From the NCBI GenBank assembly GCA_950097015.1, contig CATNEN010000040.1, positions 248,001 through 312,000 of the forward strand: a stretch of DNA of 64,000 nucleotides, given 5' to 3'. Numbering within the stretch: position 1 is the first letter of the stretch; the number at the start of each line of letters is the position of its first letter. The position numbers were made by a program, and so were the translations under genes. The DNA comes from Macrostomum hystrix. Lineage: Eukaryota; Platyhelminthes; Macrostomidae. Shown piece by piece: positions 1-12,350 of this stretch. The notes beneath the pieces are model-generated. The model searched no databases. It saw only the letters and a program-made list of their open reading frames with translations, and had not been told where the DNA came from.

Positions 1-1050
1 CCCACTCCTCTCCAATCATTCAGATCCCACTCCTCTCCGATCACTCAGATCCCACTCCTCTCCGATCATTCAGATCCCACTCCTCTCCAATCATTCAGAT
101 CCCACTCCTCTCCGATCACTCAGATCCCACTCCTCTCCAATCACTCAGATCCCACTCCTCTCCAATGATTCAGATCCCACTCCTCTACAATCATTCAGAT
201 CCCACTCTTCTGCAATCACTCAGATCCCATTCCTCTCCGATCACTCAGATCCCACTCCTCTCCAATCACTCAGATCCCACTCCTCTCCAATCACTCAGAT
301 CCCACTCCTCTCCAATCACTCAGATCCCACTCCTCTCCAATCACTCAGATCCCACTCCTCTCCAATGATTCAGATCCCACTCCTCTCCAATCACTCAGAT
401 CCCACTCCTCTCCAATCACTCAGATCCCACTCCTCTCCAATGATTCAGATCCCACTCCTCTCCAATCACTCAGATCCCACTCCTCTCCAATCACTCAGAT
501 CCCACTCCTCTCCAATCACTCAGATCCCACTCCTCTCCATCATTCAGATCCCACTCCTCTCCAATCATTCAGATCCCACTCCTCTCCATCATTCAGATCC
601 CACTCCTCTCCAATCACTCAGATCCCACTCCTCTCCAATCACTCAGATCCCACTCCTCTCCAATCACTCAGATCCCACTCCTCTCCAATCACTCAGATCC
701 CACTCCTCTCCAATCACTCAGATCCCACTCCTCTCCAATGATTCAGATCCCACTCCTCTCCAATCACTCAGATCCCACTCCTCTCCAATCACTCAGATCC
801 CACTCCTCTCCAATCACTCAGATCCCACTCCTCTCCATCATTCAGATCCCACTCCTCTCCAATCATTCAGATCCCACTCCTCTCCATCATTCAGATCCCA
901 CTCCTCTCCAATCACTCAGATCCCACTCCTCTCCAATCACTCAGATCCCACTCCTCTCCAATCACTCAGATCCCACTCCTCTACAATCACTCAGATCCCA
1001 CTCCTCTCCAATCACTCAGATCCCACTCCTCTCCAATCATCACTCCGAGG
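1..1050. repeat. Minisatellite, 25-bp unit
   Basis: A tandem array of a 25-bp unit built around CAGATCCCACTCCTCTCCAA runs from the window edge to about 1050. Units differ mainly at CACT/CATT and at short deletions (units ending CTCCATC). Long open frames on the plus strand are products of the repeat and not genes. The array continues beyond the left edge. Confidence 0.95.
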
Positions 1051-2150
1051 GGATTTAAAAGATTGTTAACTAGTAAATTGAGCAGAGCCCCAGCTAATTT
1101 CTAATCCCAGTTATGTCTAAATATGCCAGGTTGCAGCCCTCTGTCTTGCACAACACTCAATTTGTCACCCATCCCGTTTTTCACAGGTGTCACAAGCTGT
1201 GTGAAATCAGCTTTGTCAGTCTTTTAAAAATACTCTTTTTCCTAAATAAAGGAAAACAGAATTTTTCTACAAAAGTCTGACAGCACTCTGTGACAGTTAT
1301 ATGTGTTAACAGGCCTTGTCTGCTATCCAACTGTGGGAGTATTATGCAATCCTCCGGGATCAAAGCAAAAAAGCCATCCCTTCGAAATATCCCCATGTTC
1401 CGCTTGTTAAGTTTTACACATGTTCACGCAAGGCACACAACAACCTTATTTTGGAACAAGCTGTTGTGACGCAACGAAGGGGTAAAAATCCCTTTCCATT
1501 TTAATTTTTTAAACTTTACATGTGAGGATTTTAGTCAAAAGTGACACATTTTTTTAATTGGGACAAAGAACAAGTACCCTGGAGTTAGAAATGCGGAGTA
1601 AATTTGACGCATTGAAAAATAACTTAGAATTGCACATTCAGCTTGCGCCAATTAAAACAAATAATAAATCTTTAATATTTCCTCATATCGCTAAAATTTC
1701 ATAATCAACACATTATACTATAAGATAATAAAAATAATTCACCTACGAGTATGCCTAATGAATTTATTCTCAAACTAAACAATATACGATAGGGACAAGC
1801 AATGCTCAAAGTGTTTATGAGGCAGTGTTTATTATTATTATTACTATTGCATAATCATTGCACTACATTAAATACTAAACCAAATGATGATTAGCTTCTA
1901 TTATTTCACTTTTGGCTTATAGATTGGAGAACTAAGACCCTGTATTTGATTGTTTGGTGTTTACTAATGGCGAGCTATCTATAGTCTTGTTATTCAATTC
2001 ACAAATTTTGAAAGATTAGGCGCGTGCTTGCTTGAGAACACAGAATTTATATTTGGAGCTGAGGGACTTTCGTGAGATGTTTCTGATAGAATGGGAAAAG
2101 GAAGAAGACAGAGCGAGAAGGGATTATGATGCGATGAAAATAGGAGAGGG
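1051..2150. other. AT-rich unique spacer, no gene seen
   Basis: This is AT-rich single-copy sequence between two arrays. The longest open frames are about 60-70 codons, have no recognisable family and no matching splice sites. I see nothing functional in it. Confidence 0.6.
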
Positions 2151-5100
2151 TGGGGATATGGGGATGGGAGTAGGAGAGGCTAGGAGAAAAGGGAGATGAG
2201 AATATGAGGCTGGGAGAATTGCGACATGGGAATAAGAGAGATGAAGACAATGGGAGAATAGGGACAAGGGAATAGGAGAGGCTCGGAGAATAGAGATGGG
2301 GGAATAGGAGAGGTTGGGAGAATAGAGACGTGGGAAGAGGAGAGGCTCGGAGAATAGGGACATGGGAAGAGGAGAGGCTCGGAGAATAGAGACATGGGAA
2401 GAGGAGAGGCTGGGAGAATTGAGACGGGGGAAGAGGAGAGGCTCGGAGAATAGGGACATGGGAAGAGGAGAGGCTGGGAGAATAGGGACATGGGAAGAGG
2501 AGAGGCTCGGAGAATAGGGACATGGGAAGAGGAGAGGCTCGGATAATAGGGACATGGGAAGAGGAGAGGCTCGGAGAATAGGGGCATGGGAATAGGAGAG
2601 GCTGGGAGAATTGAGACGGGGGAAGAGGAGAGGCTCGGAGAATAGGGACATGGGAAGAGGAGAGGTTGGGAGAATAGAGACGGGGGAATAGGAGAGGTTG
2701 GGAGAATAGAGACGGGGGAATAGGAGAGGCTGGGAGAATAGGGACATGGGAAGAGGAGAGGCTGGGAGAATAAGGACATGGGAAGAGGAGAGGCTCGGAG
2801 AATAGGGACATGGGAAGAGAAGAGGCTCGGAGAATAGAGACGGGGGAATAGGAGAGGCTAGGAGAATAGAGATGGGGGAATAGGAGAGGCTCGGAGAATA
2901 GAGATGGGGGAATAGGAGAGGCTCGGAGAATAGTGATGGGGGAAGAGGAGAGGCTCGGAGAATAGTGATGGGGGAATAGGAGAGGCTCGGAGAATAGTGA
3001 TGGGGGAAGAGGAGAGGCTCGGAGAATAGTGATGGGGGAAGAGGAGAGGCTCGGAGAATAGAGATGGGGGGATAGGAGAGGCTCGGAGAATAGAGACGGG
3101 GGAATAGGAGAGGTTGGGAGAATAGAGACGGGGGAATAGGAGAGGCTGGGAGAATAGGGACATGGGAAGAGGAGAGGCTGGGAGAATAAGGACATGGGAA
3201 GAGGAGAGGCTCGGAGAATAGGGACATGGGAAGAGAAGAGGCTCGGAGAATAGAGACGGGGGAATAGGAGAGGCTAGGAGAATAGAGATGGGGGAATAGG
3301 AGAGGCTCGGAGAATAGAGATGGGGGAATAGGAGAGGCTCGGAGAATAGTGATGGGGGAAGAGGAGAGGCTCGGAGAATAGTGATGGGGGAAGAGGAGAG
3401 GCTCGGAGAATAGTGATGGGGGAATAGGAGAGGCTCGGAGAATAGTGATGGGGGAAGAGGAGAGGCTCGGAGAATAGTGATGGGGGAATAGGAGAGGCTC
3501 GGAGAATAGTGATGGGGGAATAGGAGAGGCTCGGAGAATAGTGATGGGGGAATAGGAGAGGCTCGGAGAATAGTGATGGGGGAAGAGGAGAGGCTCGGAG
3601 AATAGTGATGGGGGAATAGGAGAGGCTCGGAGAATAGTGATGGGGGAATAGGAGAGGCTCGGAGAATAGTGATGGGGGAAGAGGAGAGGCTCGGAGAATA
3701 GAGATGGGGGGATAGGAGAGGCTCGGAGAATAGTGATGGGGGAATAGGAGAGGCTCGGAGAATAGAGATGGGGGAATAGGAGAGGCTGGGAGAATAGAGA
3801 CGTGGGAAGAGGAGAGGCTCGGAGAATAGGGACAAGGGAATAGGAGAGGCTGGGAGAATAGAGATGGGGGAATAGGTGAGGATCGGAGAATAGAGACGGG
3901 GGAATAGGAGAGGTTGGGAGAATAGAGACGGGGGAATAGGAGAGGCTGGGAGAATAGGGACATGGGAAGAGGAGAGGCTGGGAGAATAAGGACATGGGAA
4001 GAGGAGAGGCTCGGAGAATAGGGACATGGGAAGAGAAGAGGCTCGGAGAATAGAGACGGGGGAATAGGAGAGGCTAGGAGAATAGAGATGGGGGAATAGG
4101 AGAGGCTCGGAGAATAGAGATGGGGGAATAGGAGAGGCTCGGAGAATAGTGATGGGGGAAGAGGAGAGGCTCGGAGAATAGTGATGGGGGAATAGGAGAG
4201 GCTCGGAGAATAGTGATGGGGGAAGAGGAGAGGCTCGGAGAATAGTGATGGGGGAAGAGGAGAGGCTCGGAGAATAGAGATGGGGGGATAGGAGAGGCTC
4301 GGAGAATAGAGACGGGGGAATAGGAGAGGTTGGGAGAATAGAGACGGGGGAATAGGAGAGGCTGGGAGAATAGGGACATGGGAAGAGGAGAGGCTCGGAG
4401 AATAGGGACATGGGAAGAGGAGAGGCTCGGAGAATAGGGACATGGGAAGAGGAGAGGCTCGGAGAATAGAGACGGGGGAATAGGAGAGGCTGGGAGAATA
4501 GAGATGGGGAATAGGAGAGGCTCGGAGAATAGAGATGGGGGAATAGGAGAGGCTCGGAGAATAGTGATGGGGGAAGAGGAGAGGCTCGGAGAATAGTGAT
4601 GGGGGAAGAGGAGAGGCTCGGAGAATAGTGATGGGGGAATAGGAGAGGCTCGGAGAATAGTGATGGGGGAATAGGAGAGGCTCGGAGAATAGTGATGGGG
4701 GAATAGGAGAGGCTCGGAGAATAGTGATGGGGGAATAGGAGAGGCTCGGAGAATAGTGATGGGGGAATAGGAGAGGCTCGGAGAATAGTGATGGGGGAAG
4801 AGGAGAGGCTCGGAGAATAGTGATGGGGGAATAGGAGAGGCTCGGAGAATAGTGATGGGGGAATAGGAGAGGCTCGGAGAATAGTGATGGGGGAAGAGGA
4901 GAGGCTCGGAGAATAGAGATGGGGGGATAGGAGAGGCTCGGAGAATAGTGATGGGGGAATAGGAGAGGCTCGGAGAATAGAGATGGGGGAATAGGAGAGG
5001 CTGGGAGAATAGAGACGTGGGAAGAGGAGAGGCTCGGAGAATAGGGACAAGGGAATAGGAGAGGCTGGGAGAATAGAGATGGGGGAATAGGTGAGGATCG

Positions 5101-5205
5101 GAGAATAGAGACGGGGGAATAGGAGAGGCTGGGAGAATAGAGACGGGGGAGTAGGAGAGGCTGGGAGAATAGGGACATGGGAATGGAGAGGCTGGGAATA
5201 AAAGA
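2150..5205. repeat. Minisatellite, 30-bp unit with higher-order structure
   Basis: About 100 units of 30 bp. The core is GGAGAGGCTCGGAGAATAG followed by a variable part (TGATGGGGGAATA, GGGACATGGGAAGA, or AGACGGGGGAATA). The unit length is a multiple of three, so several minus-strand frames stay open for 600-700 codons and read as Ser/Pro/Leu-rich repeats; these are artefacts. Blocks of more than 200 bp are repeated nearly identically (starting near 2694, 3112 and 3912), showing higher-order duplication. Confidence 0.95.
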
Positions 5206-5596
5206 GACAGATTAGGTAAGAGAGGGGAATGGAATTTCGATTAAATTAGAAAGAAGGTCTAATGAAGAGGATTGAGAATGGAATTTAGGGGATTTATAGA
5301 TTTATAGATTTACAGCCATTAGAAACGACAACTCGTTTCTATTATTTACACAATTACAAGTTTTGTATTTTAATACGAATATGCAAACTCGGCGAAAATT
5401 TGTTTACAATATAAAGTGAAAAAAAACTCGGATTAGTTTAAAGCTGAGCTCAATTTGGGACTTGTCTCCAAACCCCGAGGCATGAGCTAATAGATTATTG
5501 GAAGACAAGAAAATGGCCGACAATTGCCCTCCGAAGAAATGAGGTGGGAATCACCTTGCTCATCCTGACGGGTTAGAGCAACTGATAACTTTCTTC
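5206..5596. other. Unique spacer, no gene seen
   Basis: AT-rich single-copy sequence between the 30-bp array and a short minus-strand open frame. No family, repeat or splice pattern was recognised. Confidence 0.5.
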
Positions 5597-5827
5597 TTAT
5601 GCCCTCCTAGCCTTAGCAACAACCAGTCGCGCCTCGGCAACAAAAAAGTAGGTGCGATCCACACCTCGTGGAACAACACTTGTCTTCTGGCTTACTTTTA
5701 GTTTTGAGATGCATCGGAGCTTTTTGTCTTGCCAAACGCACTTCCCTGGGGCAGCGCGGTAATTGTCCAAAACTTGTCTAATGCCTTTAAGGTCTTTAAC
5801 GAGGCGATAAACTGTTTTTTGTTCCAC
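5597..5827 (-). CDS. Unrecognised 76-codon open frame upstream of the RhoGAP promoter
   Basis: A basic 76-residue open frame from ATG at 5827 to a stop at 5597. It is not part of a tandem array and lies divergently, about 270 bp from the start of the RhoGAP gene. No domain, signal peptide or membrane segment is visible. It could be a small gene served by the shared promoter region, a degraded exon or chance. I could not assign a family. Confidence 0.2.
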   Translation of the reverse strand: MEQKTVYRLVKDLKGIRQVLDNYRAAPGKCVWQDKKLRCISKLKVSQKTSVVPRGVDRTYFFVAEARLVVAKARRA

Positions 5828-5879
5828 TCAACCAGCCTTCATTAGTGTATCGTGAGTTTAGGACTGGGAGGGGGTTGTT

Positions 5880-6020
5880 GCCCCGCTTTCTATTGGCTGG
5901 AGCCGATTGGGGTGGTGGGCCATCGCTTGGTCGGCCGGTTTGCTGAGAGATTTTCACACCTCAGCCCGCAGGACCATAAAATAGGCCCCGGCCCCGGCCA
6001 GTTTGGTCTTTCAACTGTAC
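5880..6020 (+). promoter_or_regulatory. Putative core promoter of the RhoGAP gene
   Basis: Two inverted CCAAT boxes (ATTGG at 5892 and 5906) are followed by a TATA-like CATAAAATAGG at 5975-5985 and a GC-rich stretch. Transcription would start near 6005-6015, about 90 bp before the ATG at 6099. This is pattern reading only. Confidence 0.4.
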
Positions 6021-6098
6021 GCATCTCCTGATAAGCGAGCCGTGCCTGAAGAGAACTTCATAAAATAACTTTATATATTCAGTCAAACACAGCCAAGC

Positions 6099-9000
6099 AT
6101 GCCATTGTTAAGCGGCAGTCTGGCGACACCGAAGCCTCCAGTCAGGCCGACAACAGCAGCCTGTTCAACAGCGTCAGCGCGACGACGAAGGAGCCGCAGC
6201 AGCGGCTATGGACATAGTGCCGCTCTGTGCGTCGATGCAACTTCCAAGGTCAGATCATTATGATTTTTTCACTGCTCCATAGTATCCATGCTTCTTATCC
6301 TTCTATTGAAATAAATGTTCACTATTAAAATCACAAAATCTTTGGCCTTCCCTTCTAGCAGCAGCCAGAGACGCAGCAGCCAATAGCGCCGGCGCCAGAG
6401 TCGCAGAGCACTCGACTCAAACAGCTGGCAGCCACTATGACTCGCCCGGCCGCATCACAGGCCGCCCTGCGAAGCTTCGAACTCCTGCGCAGTCTGCTGC
6501 CTCGCCGATTCGCCGAACTGTGCAAAGTGCACCTGTCCTTTGTCATTGATGTACCCGCCGATTTCCTGGACGATACTGACGACACTGGAGCGGCTGCAGC
6601 TGCTGGCCAGACTCAGTGGCTGTGGCAGCGAGCCAGGGACAGCATGAAGCTGAAGAGGGTGCACAATACAGGTGAGCTCATGAAACAAAGTATAATATCT
6701 CCACCCTGCAATAATCCACTTATTTTCCCAACCAAGACTCTAATGTCGATACGATCTAGATCCCCATACGACTGCAAAGATCCCCGTACGAGATTTCCAT
6801 CCTAATGTCTCATTCAAGATCCCCATCCGATTGTCTCATCCAAGATCCCCATCCGGTTGTCTCATTCAAGATCCCTATCCGATTGTCTCATTCAAGATCC
6901 CCATTCGATTGTCTCATTCAAGATCCCTATCCGATTGTCTCATTCAAGATCCTCATCCTAATGTCTCATTCAAGATCCCCATCCGATTGTCTCATTCAAG
7001 ATCCCCATCCGATTGTCTCATTCAAGATCCTCATCCTAATGTCTCATTCAAGATCCCCATCCGATTGTCTCATCCAAGATCCCCATCCGATTGTCTCATT
7101 CAAGATCCCCATCCGATTGTCTCATTCAAGATCCCCATCCGATTGTCTCATTCAAGATCCCCATTCGATCGTCTCTTTCAAGATCCCCATCCGATTGTCT
7201 CATTCAAGATCCCCATCCGATTGTCTCATCCAAGATCCCCATCCGATTGTCTCATTCAAGATCCCCATCCGATTGTCTCATTCAAGATCCCCATCCGATT
7301 CTCTCATTCAAGATCCCCATCCGATTGTCTCATTCAAGATCCCCATCCGATTGTCTAATTCAAGATCCCCATCCGATTGTCTCATTCAAGATCCTCATCC
7401 GATTGTCTCATTCAAGATCCCCATCCGATTGTCTCATTCAAGATCCCCATCCGATTCTCTCATTCAAGATCCCCATCCGATTGTCTCATTCAAGATCCCC
7501 ATCCGATTCTCTCATTCAAGATCCCCATCCGATTGTCTCATCCAAGATCCCCATCCGATTGTCTCATCCAAGATCCCCATCCGATTCTCTCATTCAAGAT
7601 CCCCATCCGATTGTCTCATTCAAGATCCCCATTCGATCGTCTCTTTCAAGATCCCCATCCGATTGTCTCATTCAAGATCCCCATCCGATCGTCTCATTCA
7701 AGATCCCCATTCGATCGTCTCTTTCAAGATCCCATCCGATCATCGATCCTCATCTAATCATCCAATCCAAAAATCCCAAGCCATTTTCCTATGAAGTGAA
7801 AATCCCACTAATGCTCGTATTAAAATAGCATGTTTTCTGCTTGCAAAAGATTCAGCAGAACATTCTCCAATATCGTTTTTTTATCCGACAGTGGCCTCGC
7901 AAACTCATTTCGCTGACGTCAGAGATCTCGCCGCGGTCGACCGCCTCCTGACCCGCCTTGCCAGCCGGCCCGGCGTTGAGCGAGTGGACGGCCTGTTCCG
8001 CAAATGCGGCTCCGTCGCCCGTCAGCGCCGGCTGCTGGACGGCCTATGGGCCAACACCGGCGAGGTCAGTGCCGAGGATGTTGACGAGGCCTGGACAGCG
8101 CATGACCTGGCCGGAGCATTGAAGGTCAGTCTGGCCAGACTGTCCGAACCGCTGCTTACCAGGCGTCTGCTCCCATACTTTCAGCAGGTGAGAAATCGAT
8201 TATTTAATCAATCCTAGATTTTAAAGCCGATATGTATCGAAAAAGTCGAATTTAATTGACAAGAATTTTACTGAATCGATGAAACGAATTCGCCTTCGCC
8301 AAGGTGGCCCAGACAACCAACGCCAGTGCCTCTAGCGGCGATAGTGACGATGGAGACAACGATGGCCTGTCGGCAGTTCTGACGGCTCGCCGGTTGAAGG
8401 CTCTGCGCCTACTGATTCAGCTCCTGCCGTCGGACCGGCGCGCCCTGCTCGGCCGCCTCCTGGCACTGCTGTCGAGCGTTGCCGAGGCAGCCGCCTTCTC
8501 CCGAATGCCGCCGGAAAACCTGGGCACCGTGTTCGGCCCGGCACTGTTCTACCCGATGCCGGAGCCAGCCGCGCGAGATCTGGCAGCCGGGTTCAACTCC
8601 GCGATGGCGTTTCTAGTCCGACATGCGGCGGCAGTTATGCAGGCAAGTATTGCACCCAATGCATTTAGGGATATTGTAGCCCAGTGGTTAAAGAGTCGGA
8701 CTTCTGGATGAGAGGTCGGAAGTTCCTATCTCACCCCAACGGGGAGGGTGAGTGGCAGAGCGGTTAATGCGTTTGCCTCTTGCACCAAGGTCCCTGGGCT
8801 CGATATCGCGGCGAGGCCACATTAATTCGGGACGTAGCCGCGGAGAGAATGCTTGGGGGCTCGTCGTGCAATTTACGATCTTGAGGGCCAACCTCCAAGG
8901 CACAGTGAGAGTGTACACTGCCAGACGATGAGAAAGTCAGGGCAGATGTACACACCTATGTGAGTGTGTGCTGCGTACAGTATCTGTGAGCGTGTGTGCT

Positions 9001-9840
9001 CAGGAGTCAGCGAAATCGGCAGAACTGCATCCTCGCTGGTTGTGGGTCTTCTGTTACTAAATAATATGTGCCGTTGCCCGCAGCCCTCCAGCTCATATTA
9101 TTAATAATATTATCGCAGCCCAATGTTAAACAATGTGTATCGTGAGTCGAACCATCGACCATCAAGTCGTGACTCCGACGCTTTAGGCTAGAACACAGGT
9201 AAATTCGTAGTCTGTTCCTTAAAATATTATTTCGATAAATTATTGAATTTTTAGCATACTTTTCTTCGATTATTTAATAAATGAATTTCGTTGCATATTT
9301 TCTAGTAAATCTACTTGAAGTAGCATAGACCAAACATAGCATTAACCAAATGTGTTAAATTTTCCACAGGTTCCTGACAGCGTTGCCCAGGATGCCGACG
9401 GGATCCTTCGCCGCCTGCGCCGCTGCCGCGCTGCCCCTAGCGCCCTCGCAGCCGATGAGACAGCCATGCCCTGTTTGTCAGTCCGCTTCGCCGAGTGCGC
9501 CGACGTTGCCGTCGAGTACGCCTCCCCGGACGGCGACGCCGACGACTTCACCCGGTCGCAGGTGGCCGCCCTCTACGCCACCGTCCAGGCGATGCCGGAT
9601 TCAGCGAAACGGCGCCGACTAATTCGAAGATTCAATAGGACCAACGGCGGCCTGCCGACAGCTCCAACTGGCGCCGCATCATCGACGCCGCCGACTGCTG
9701 CAGTCTATTCGGCTTCGCCGTCGCCGTTGTCGGCGAAATCTTCGACGTCAACGTCGGGCTCGCCTTTGATTTCTTCGCCAGTGTTTGGCCGCCTATTCGA
9801 CTATCCGATGCGCTGTCTGTCTCCTGAGGCGGGCTATTAA
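6099..9840 (+). CDS. ARHGAP19: Rho GTPase-activating protein, ARHGAP19-like (5 exons)
   Basis: Switches off Rho-type GTPases by stimulating GTP hydrolysis. Exons read by eye: 6099-6248, 6359-6671, 7892-8187, 8304-8642 and 9370-9840, with phases that fit throughout, giving 522 residues (human ARHGAP19 has about 490). The RhoGAP domain covers about residues 165-365. The arginine finger is R191 in GLFRKCGS. The segment SEPLLTRRLLPYF and the late motif MPPENLGTVFGPALF, with its conserved Asn, follow the family order. The stretch after the domain resembles ARHGAP19 more than ARHGAP11A. Intron 2 holds a 26-bp minisatellite and intron 4 holds SINEs. Intron 4 begins AG|GCAAGT, a GC-AG intron. The first exon is the least certain: a second frame through it also looks protein-like. 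An acceptor-like TATATATTCAG ends at 6082, just before the ATG, and may be a trans-splice site. Confidence 0.85.
6803..7755. repeat. Minisatellite, 26-bp unit, in RhoGAP intron 2
   Basis: About 36 units of 26 bp around TCTCATTCAAGATCCCCATC. It fills most of intron 2 of the RhoGAP gene. The overlapping plus-strand open frames (up to 329 codons) are repeat artefacts and have no splice relation to the gene. Confidence 0.95.
8670..8738 (+). repeat. tRNA-like SINE head fragment
   Basis: TAGCCCAGTGGTTAAAGAG resembles a tRNA A box, and GGTCGGAAGTTCC follows at the spacing of a degraded B box. It is similar in layout to the SINE heads at 51207 and 52676. Probably a truncated copy. Confidence 0.5.
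8741..9118 (+). repeat. tRNA-derived SINE, family 1, in RhoGAP intron 4
   Basis: The head TGGCAGAGCGGTTAATGCG fits a polymerase III A box. The B-box region is degraded here but intact in the copy at 49885. The body contains CCGCGGAGAGAATGCTTGGG and GTGTACACTGCCAGACGATG, and the tail is ATT-rich. Copies lie at 49885 (plus), 30280 and 33395 (both minus), with a fragment at 31528. Confidence 0.8.
9128..9200 (-). repeat. tRNA-like SINE head fragment, minus strand
   Basis: Read on the minus strand, TAGCCTAAAGCGTCGGAGTC followed by GATGGTTCGACTC gives A-box-like and B-box-like segments of the second SINE family (compare 51207). It lies head-to-head with the preceding family 1 copy. Confidence 0.5.
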
Positions 9841-10300
9841 CTGAATATGAGCTACCAAATTATTTGATATTCATGCGCCAATCTAGCTACTGCCCATACA
9901 ATTAGTTGTAAGTAGCATAGCTCGCTTAGTGGTACCGTTTTTAAATCTCGAAACTGCTTTCGCCTAACAGTTAATGCATTTTCTTGGCATATTTTAATTC
10001 AGACTGCACTTACACTTTTAAATGTACATTTTTATGCTCGCACACTAGGCACACTTAGAATCGGGCATCACATTGATGTCCCGTGAATGGATGCGCTGCT
10101 CTATCGATTAGCATAATTATCCCATTTTTATCATAACCTCATTTTATGAAAAACTGCTGAAAATTGTGTCCAAGAAATTTATAATTATAATCTTTTGTTT
10201 TACAGAACTCTTTGCATCTAAATTGCGTCCAAAAAGCACAAGCCTGGCGTCGTCTTTTGCTCTTGCTTTTTTTATCATCTAGCGCAAATGACCAAATGCG
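9841..10300. other. 3' flank of the RhoGAP gene
   Basis: AT-rich sequence after the RhoGAP stop codon, probably containing its 3' untranslated region. I did not find a clear AATAAA signal. Nothing else recognised. Confidence 0.4.
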
Positions 10301-11905
10301 GGTATCCAAGAGTGTCTGTGGGTATCCAGGAGTGTCTGTGGTTATCCAGGAGTGTCTGTGGGTATCCAGGAGTGTCTGTGGGTATCCAGGAGTGTCTGTG
10401 AGTATCCAGGAGTGTCTGTGGGTATCCAGGAGTGTCTGTGAGTATCCAGGATGGTCTGTGGGTATCCAGGAGTGTCTGTGGGTATCCAGGAGTGTCTGTG
10501 AGTATCCAGGAGTGTCTGTGGTTATCCAGGAGTGTCTGTGGGTATCCAGGAGTGTCTGTGGGTATCCAGGAGTGTCTGTGAGTATCCAGGAGTGTCTGAG
10601 TATCCAGGAGTGTCTGTGGGTATCCAGGAGTGTCTGTGGGTATCCAGGAGTGTCTGTGAGTATCCAGGAGTGTCTGTGAGTATCCAGGAGTGTCTGTGGG
10701 TATCCAGGAGTGTCTGTGGGTATCCAGGAGTGTCTTTGGGTATCCAGTAGTGTCTGTGGTTATCCAGGAGTGTCTGTGGTTATCCAGGTGTGTCTGTGGG
10801 TATCCAGGAGTGTCTGTGAGTATGCAGGAGTGTCTGTGGGTATCCAGGAGTGTCTGTGGGTATCCAGGAGTGTCTGTGGTTATCCAGGAGTGTCTGTGGT
10901 TATCCAGGAGTGTCTGTGGGTATCCAGGAGTGTCTGTGGTTATCCAGGAGTGTCTGTGGTTATCCAGGAGTGTCTGTGGGTATCCAGGAGTGTCTGTGAG
11001 TATCCAGGAGTGTCTGTGAGTATCCAGGAGTGTCTGTGGTTATCCAGGAGTGTCTGTGGGTATCCAGGAGTGTCTGTGAGTATCCAGGAGTGTCTGTGAG
11101 TATCCAGGAGTGTCTGAGTATCCAGGAGTGTCTGTGGGTATCCAGGAGTGTCTGTGAGTATCCAGGAGTGTCTGAGTATCCAGGAGTGTCTGTGGGTATC
11201 CAGGAGTGTCTGTGGGTATCCAGGAGTGTCTGTGAGTATCCAGGAGTGTCTGTGAGTATCCAGGAGTGTCTGTGGGTATCCAGGAGTGTCTGTGGGTATC
11301 CAGGAGTGTCTTTGGGTATCCAGGAGTGTCTGTGGGTATCCAGGAGTGTCTGTGGGTATCCAGGAGTGTCTGTGAGTATCCGGGAGTGTCTGTGGGTATC
11401 CAGGAGTGTCTGTGGGTATCCAGGAGTGTCTGGTTATCCAGGAGTGTCTGTGGTTATCCAGGAGTGTCTTTGGGTATCCAGGAGTGTCTGTGGTTATCCA
11501 GGAGTGTCTGTGGGTATCCAGGAGTGTCTGGTTATCCAGGAGTGTCTGTGGTTATCCAGGAGTGTCTTTGGGTATCCAGGAGTGTCTGTGGGTATCCAGG
11601 AGTGTCTGTGGGTATCCAGGAGTGTCTGTGAGTATCCGGGAGTGTCTGTGGGTATCCAGGAGTGTCTGTGGGTATCCAGGAGTGTCTGGTTAACCAGGAG
11701 TGTCTGTGGTTATCCAGGAGTGTCTTTGGGTATCCAGGAGTGTCTGGTTATCCAGGAGTGTCTGTGGGTATCCAGGAGTGTCTGTGAGTATCCAGGAGTG
11801 TCTGTGAGTATCCAGGAGTGTCTGTGGGTATCCAGGAGTGTCTGTGGGTATCCAGGAGTGTCTGTGGGTATCCAGGAGTGTCTGTGGGTATCCAGGATGT
11901 CTATA
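10300..11905. repeat. Minisatellite, 20-bp unit
   Basis: About 80 units of GTATCCAGGAGTGTCTGTGG, with GTTATCC, AGTATCC and TTTGGG variants and repeated 4-6 bp deletions. Long plus-strand open frames are artefacts. It lies between the convergent 3' ends of the RhoGAP gene and the membrane-protein gene. Confidence 0.95.
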
Positions 11906-12350
11906 GGTTGTCTTTGTAGACCAGATCACGGTACCTTGAAGGCTTGAAGTGTAACACCCATCTAGTAACTCCATAGACGTACAATTCAGATTTGACAAAA
12001 GATTATTTACATAGCAACAACTATGTGACAATCACATTGCACTTTATTTTGACAAACACAATAAAAGCATTTTCCTCTAGTTCTTCTACATCAGAATCGC
12101 TTCTGTATGGATTCTATCTGGGCGAAAATCATTCCTTAGCGACTGCAATCTTATAACGCAAATGTGACGTTCATACTATGAAGAAAGGAATGGTGAAAAA
12201 TACAAGTGTCGGTTATTCTCAAATAAATATTTGAGTTCTTGAATACTTTCGCATCTTGATATAAGATTTGCAGAAATTGAATATTGACTACGACGTTAAC
12301 AGTTATCAGTTTTCAAACCCACCACTTGAGTATTTATCCAGAGGGTGCAG
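11906..12350. other. 3' flank of the membrane-protein gene
   Basis: Single-copy, AT-rich sequence just past the stop codon at 12351 on the minus strand. It is likely 3' untranslated region and spacer. No other feature was recognised. Confidence 0.4.

Noticed and set aside
2047-5178. Minus-strand open frames of up to 730 codons (Ser/Pro/Leu-rich)
   Set aside because: They lie wholly in a 30-bp tandem array whose unit is a multiple of three; all frames are open and none has splice or family support.
5590-6100. Idea that the CCAAT/TATA-rich region is a divergent histone promoter
   Set aside because: The promoter layout fits, but neither flanking frame matches any core histone and no histone 3' stem-loop was seen.
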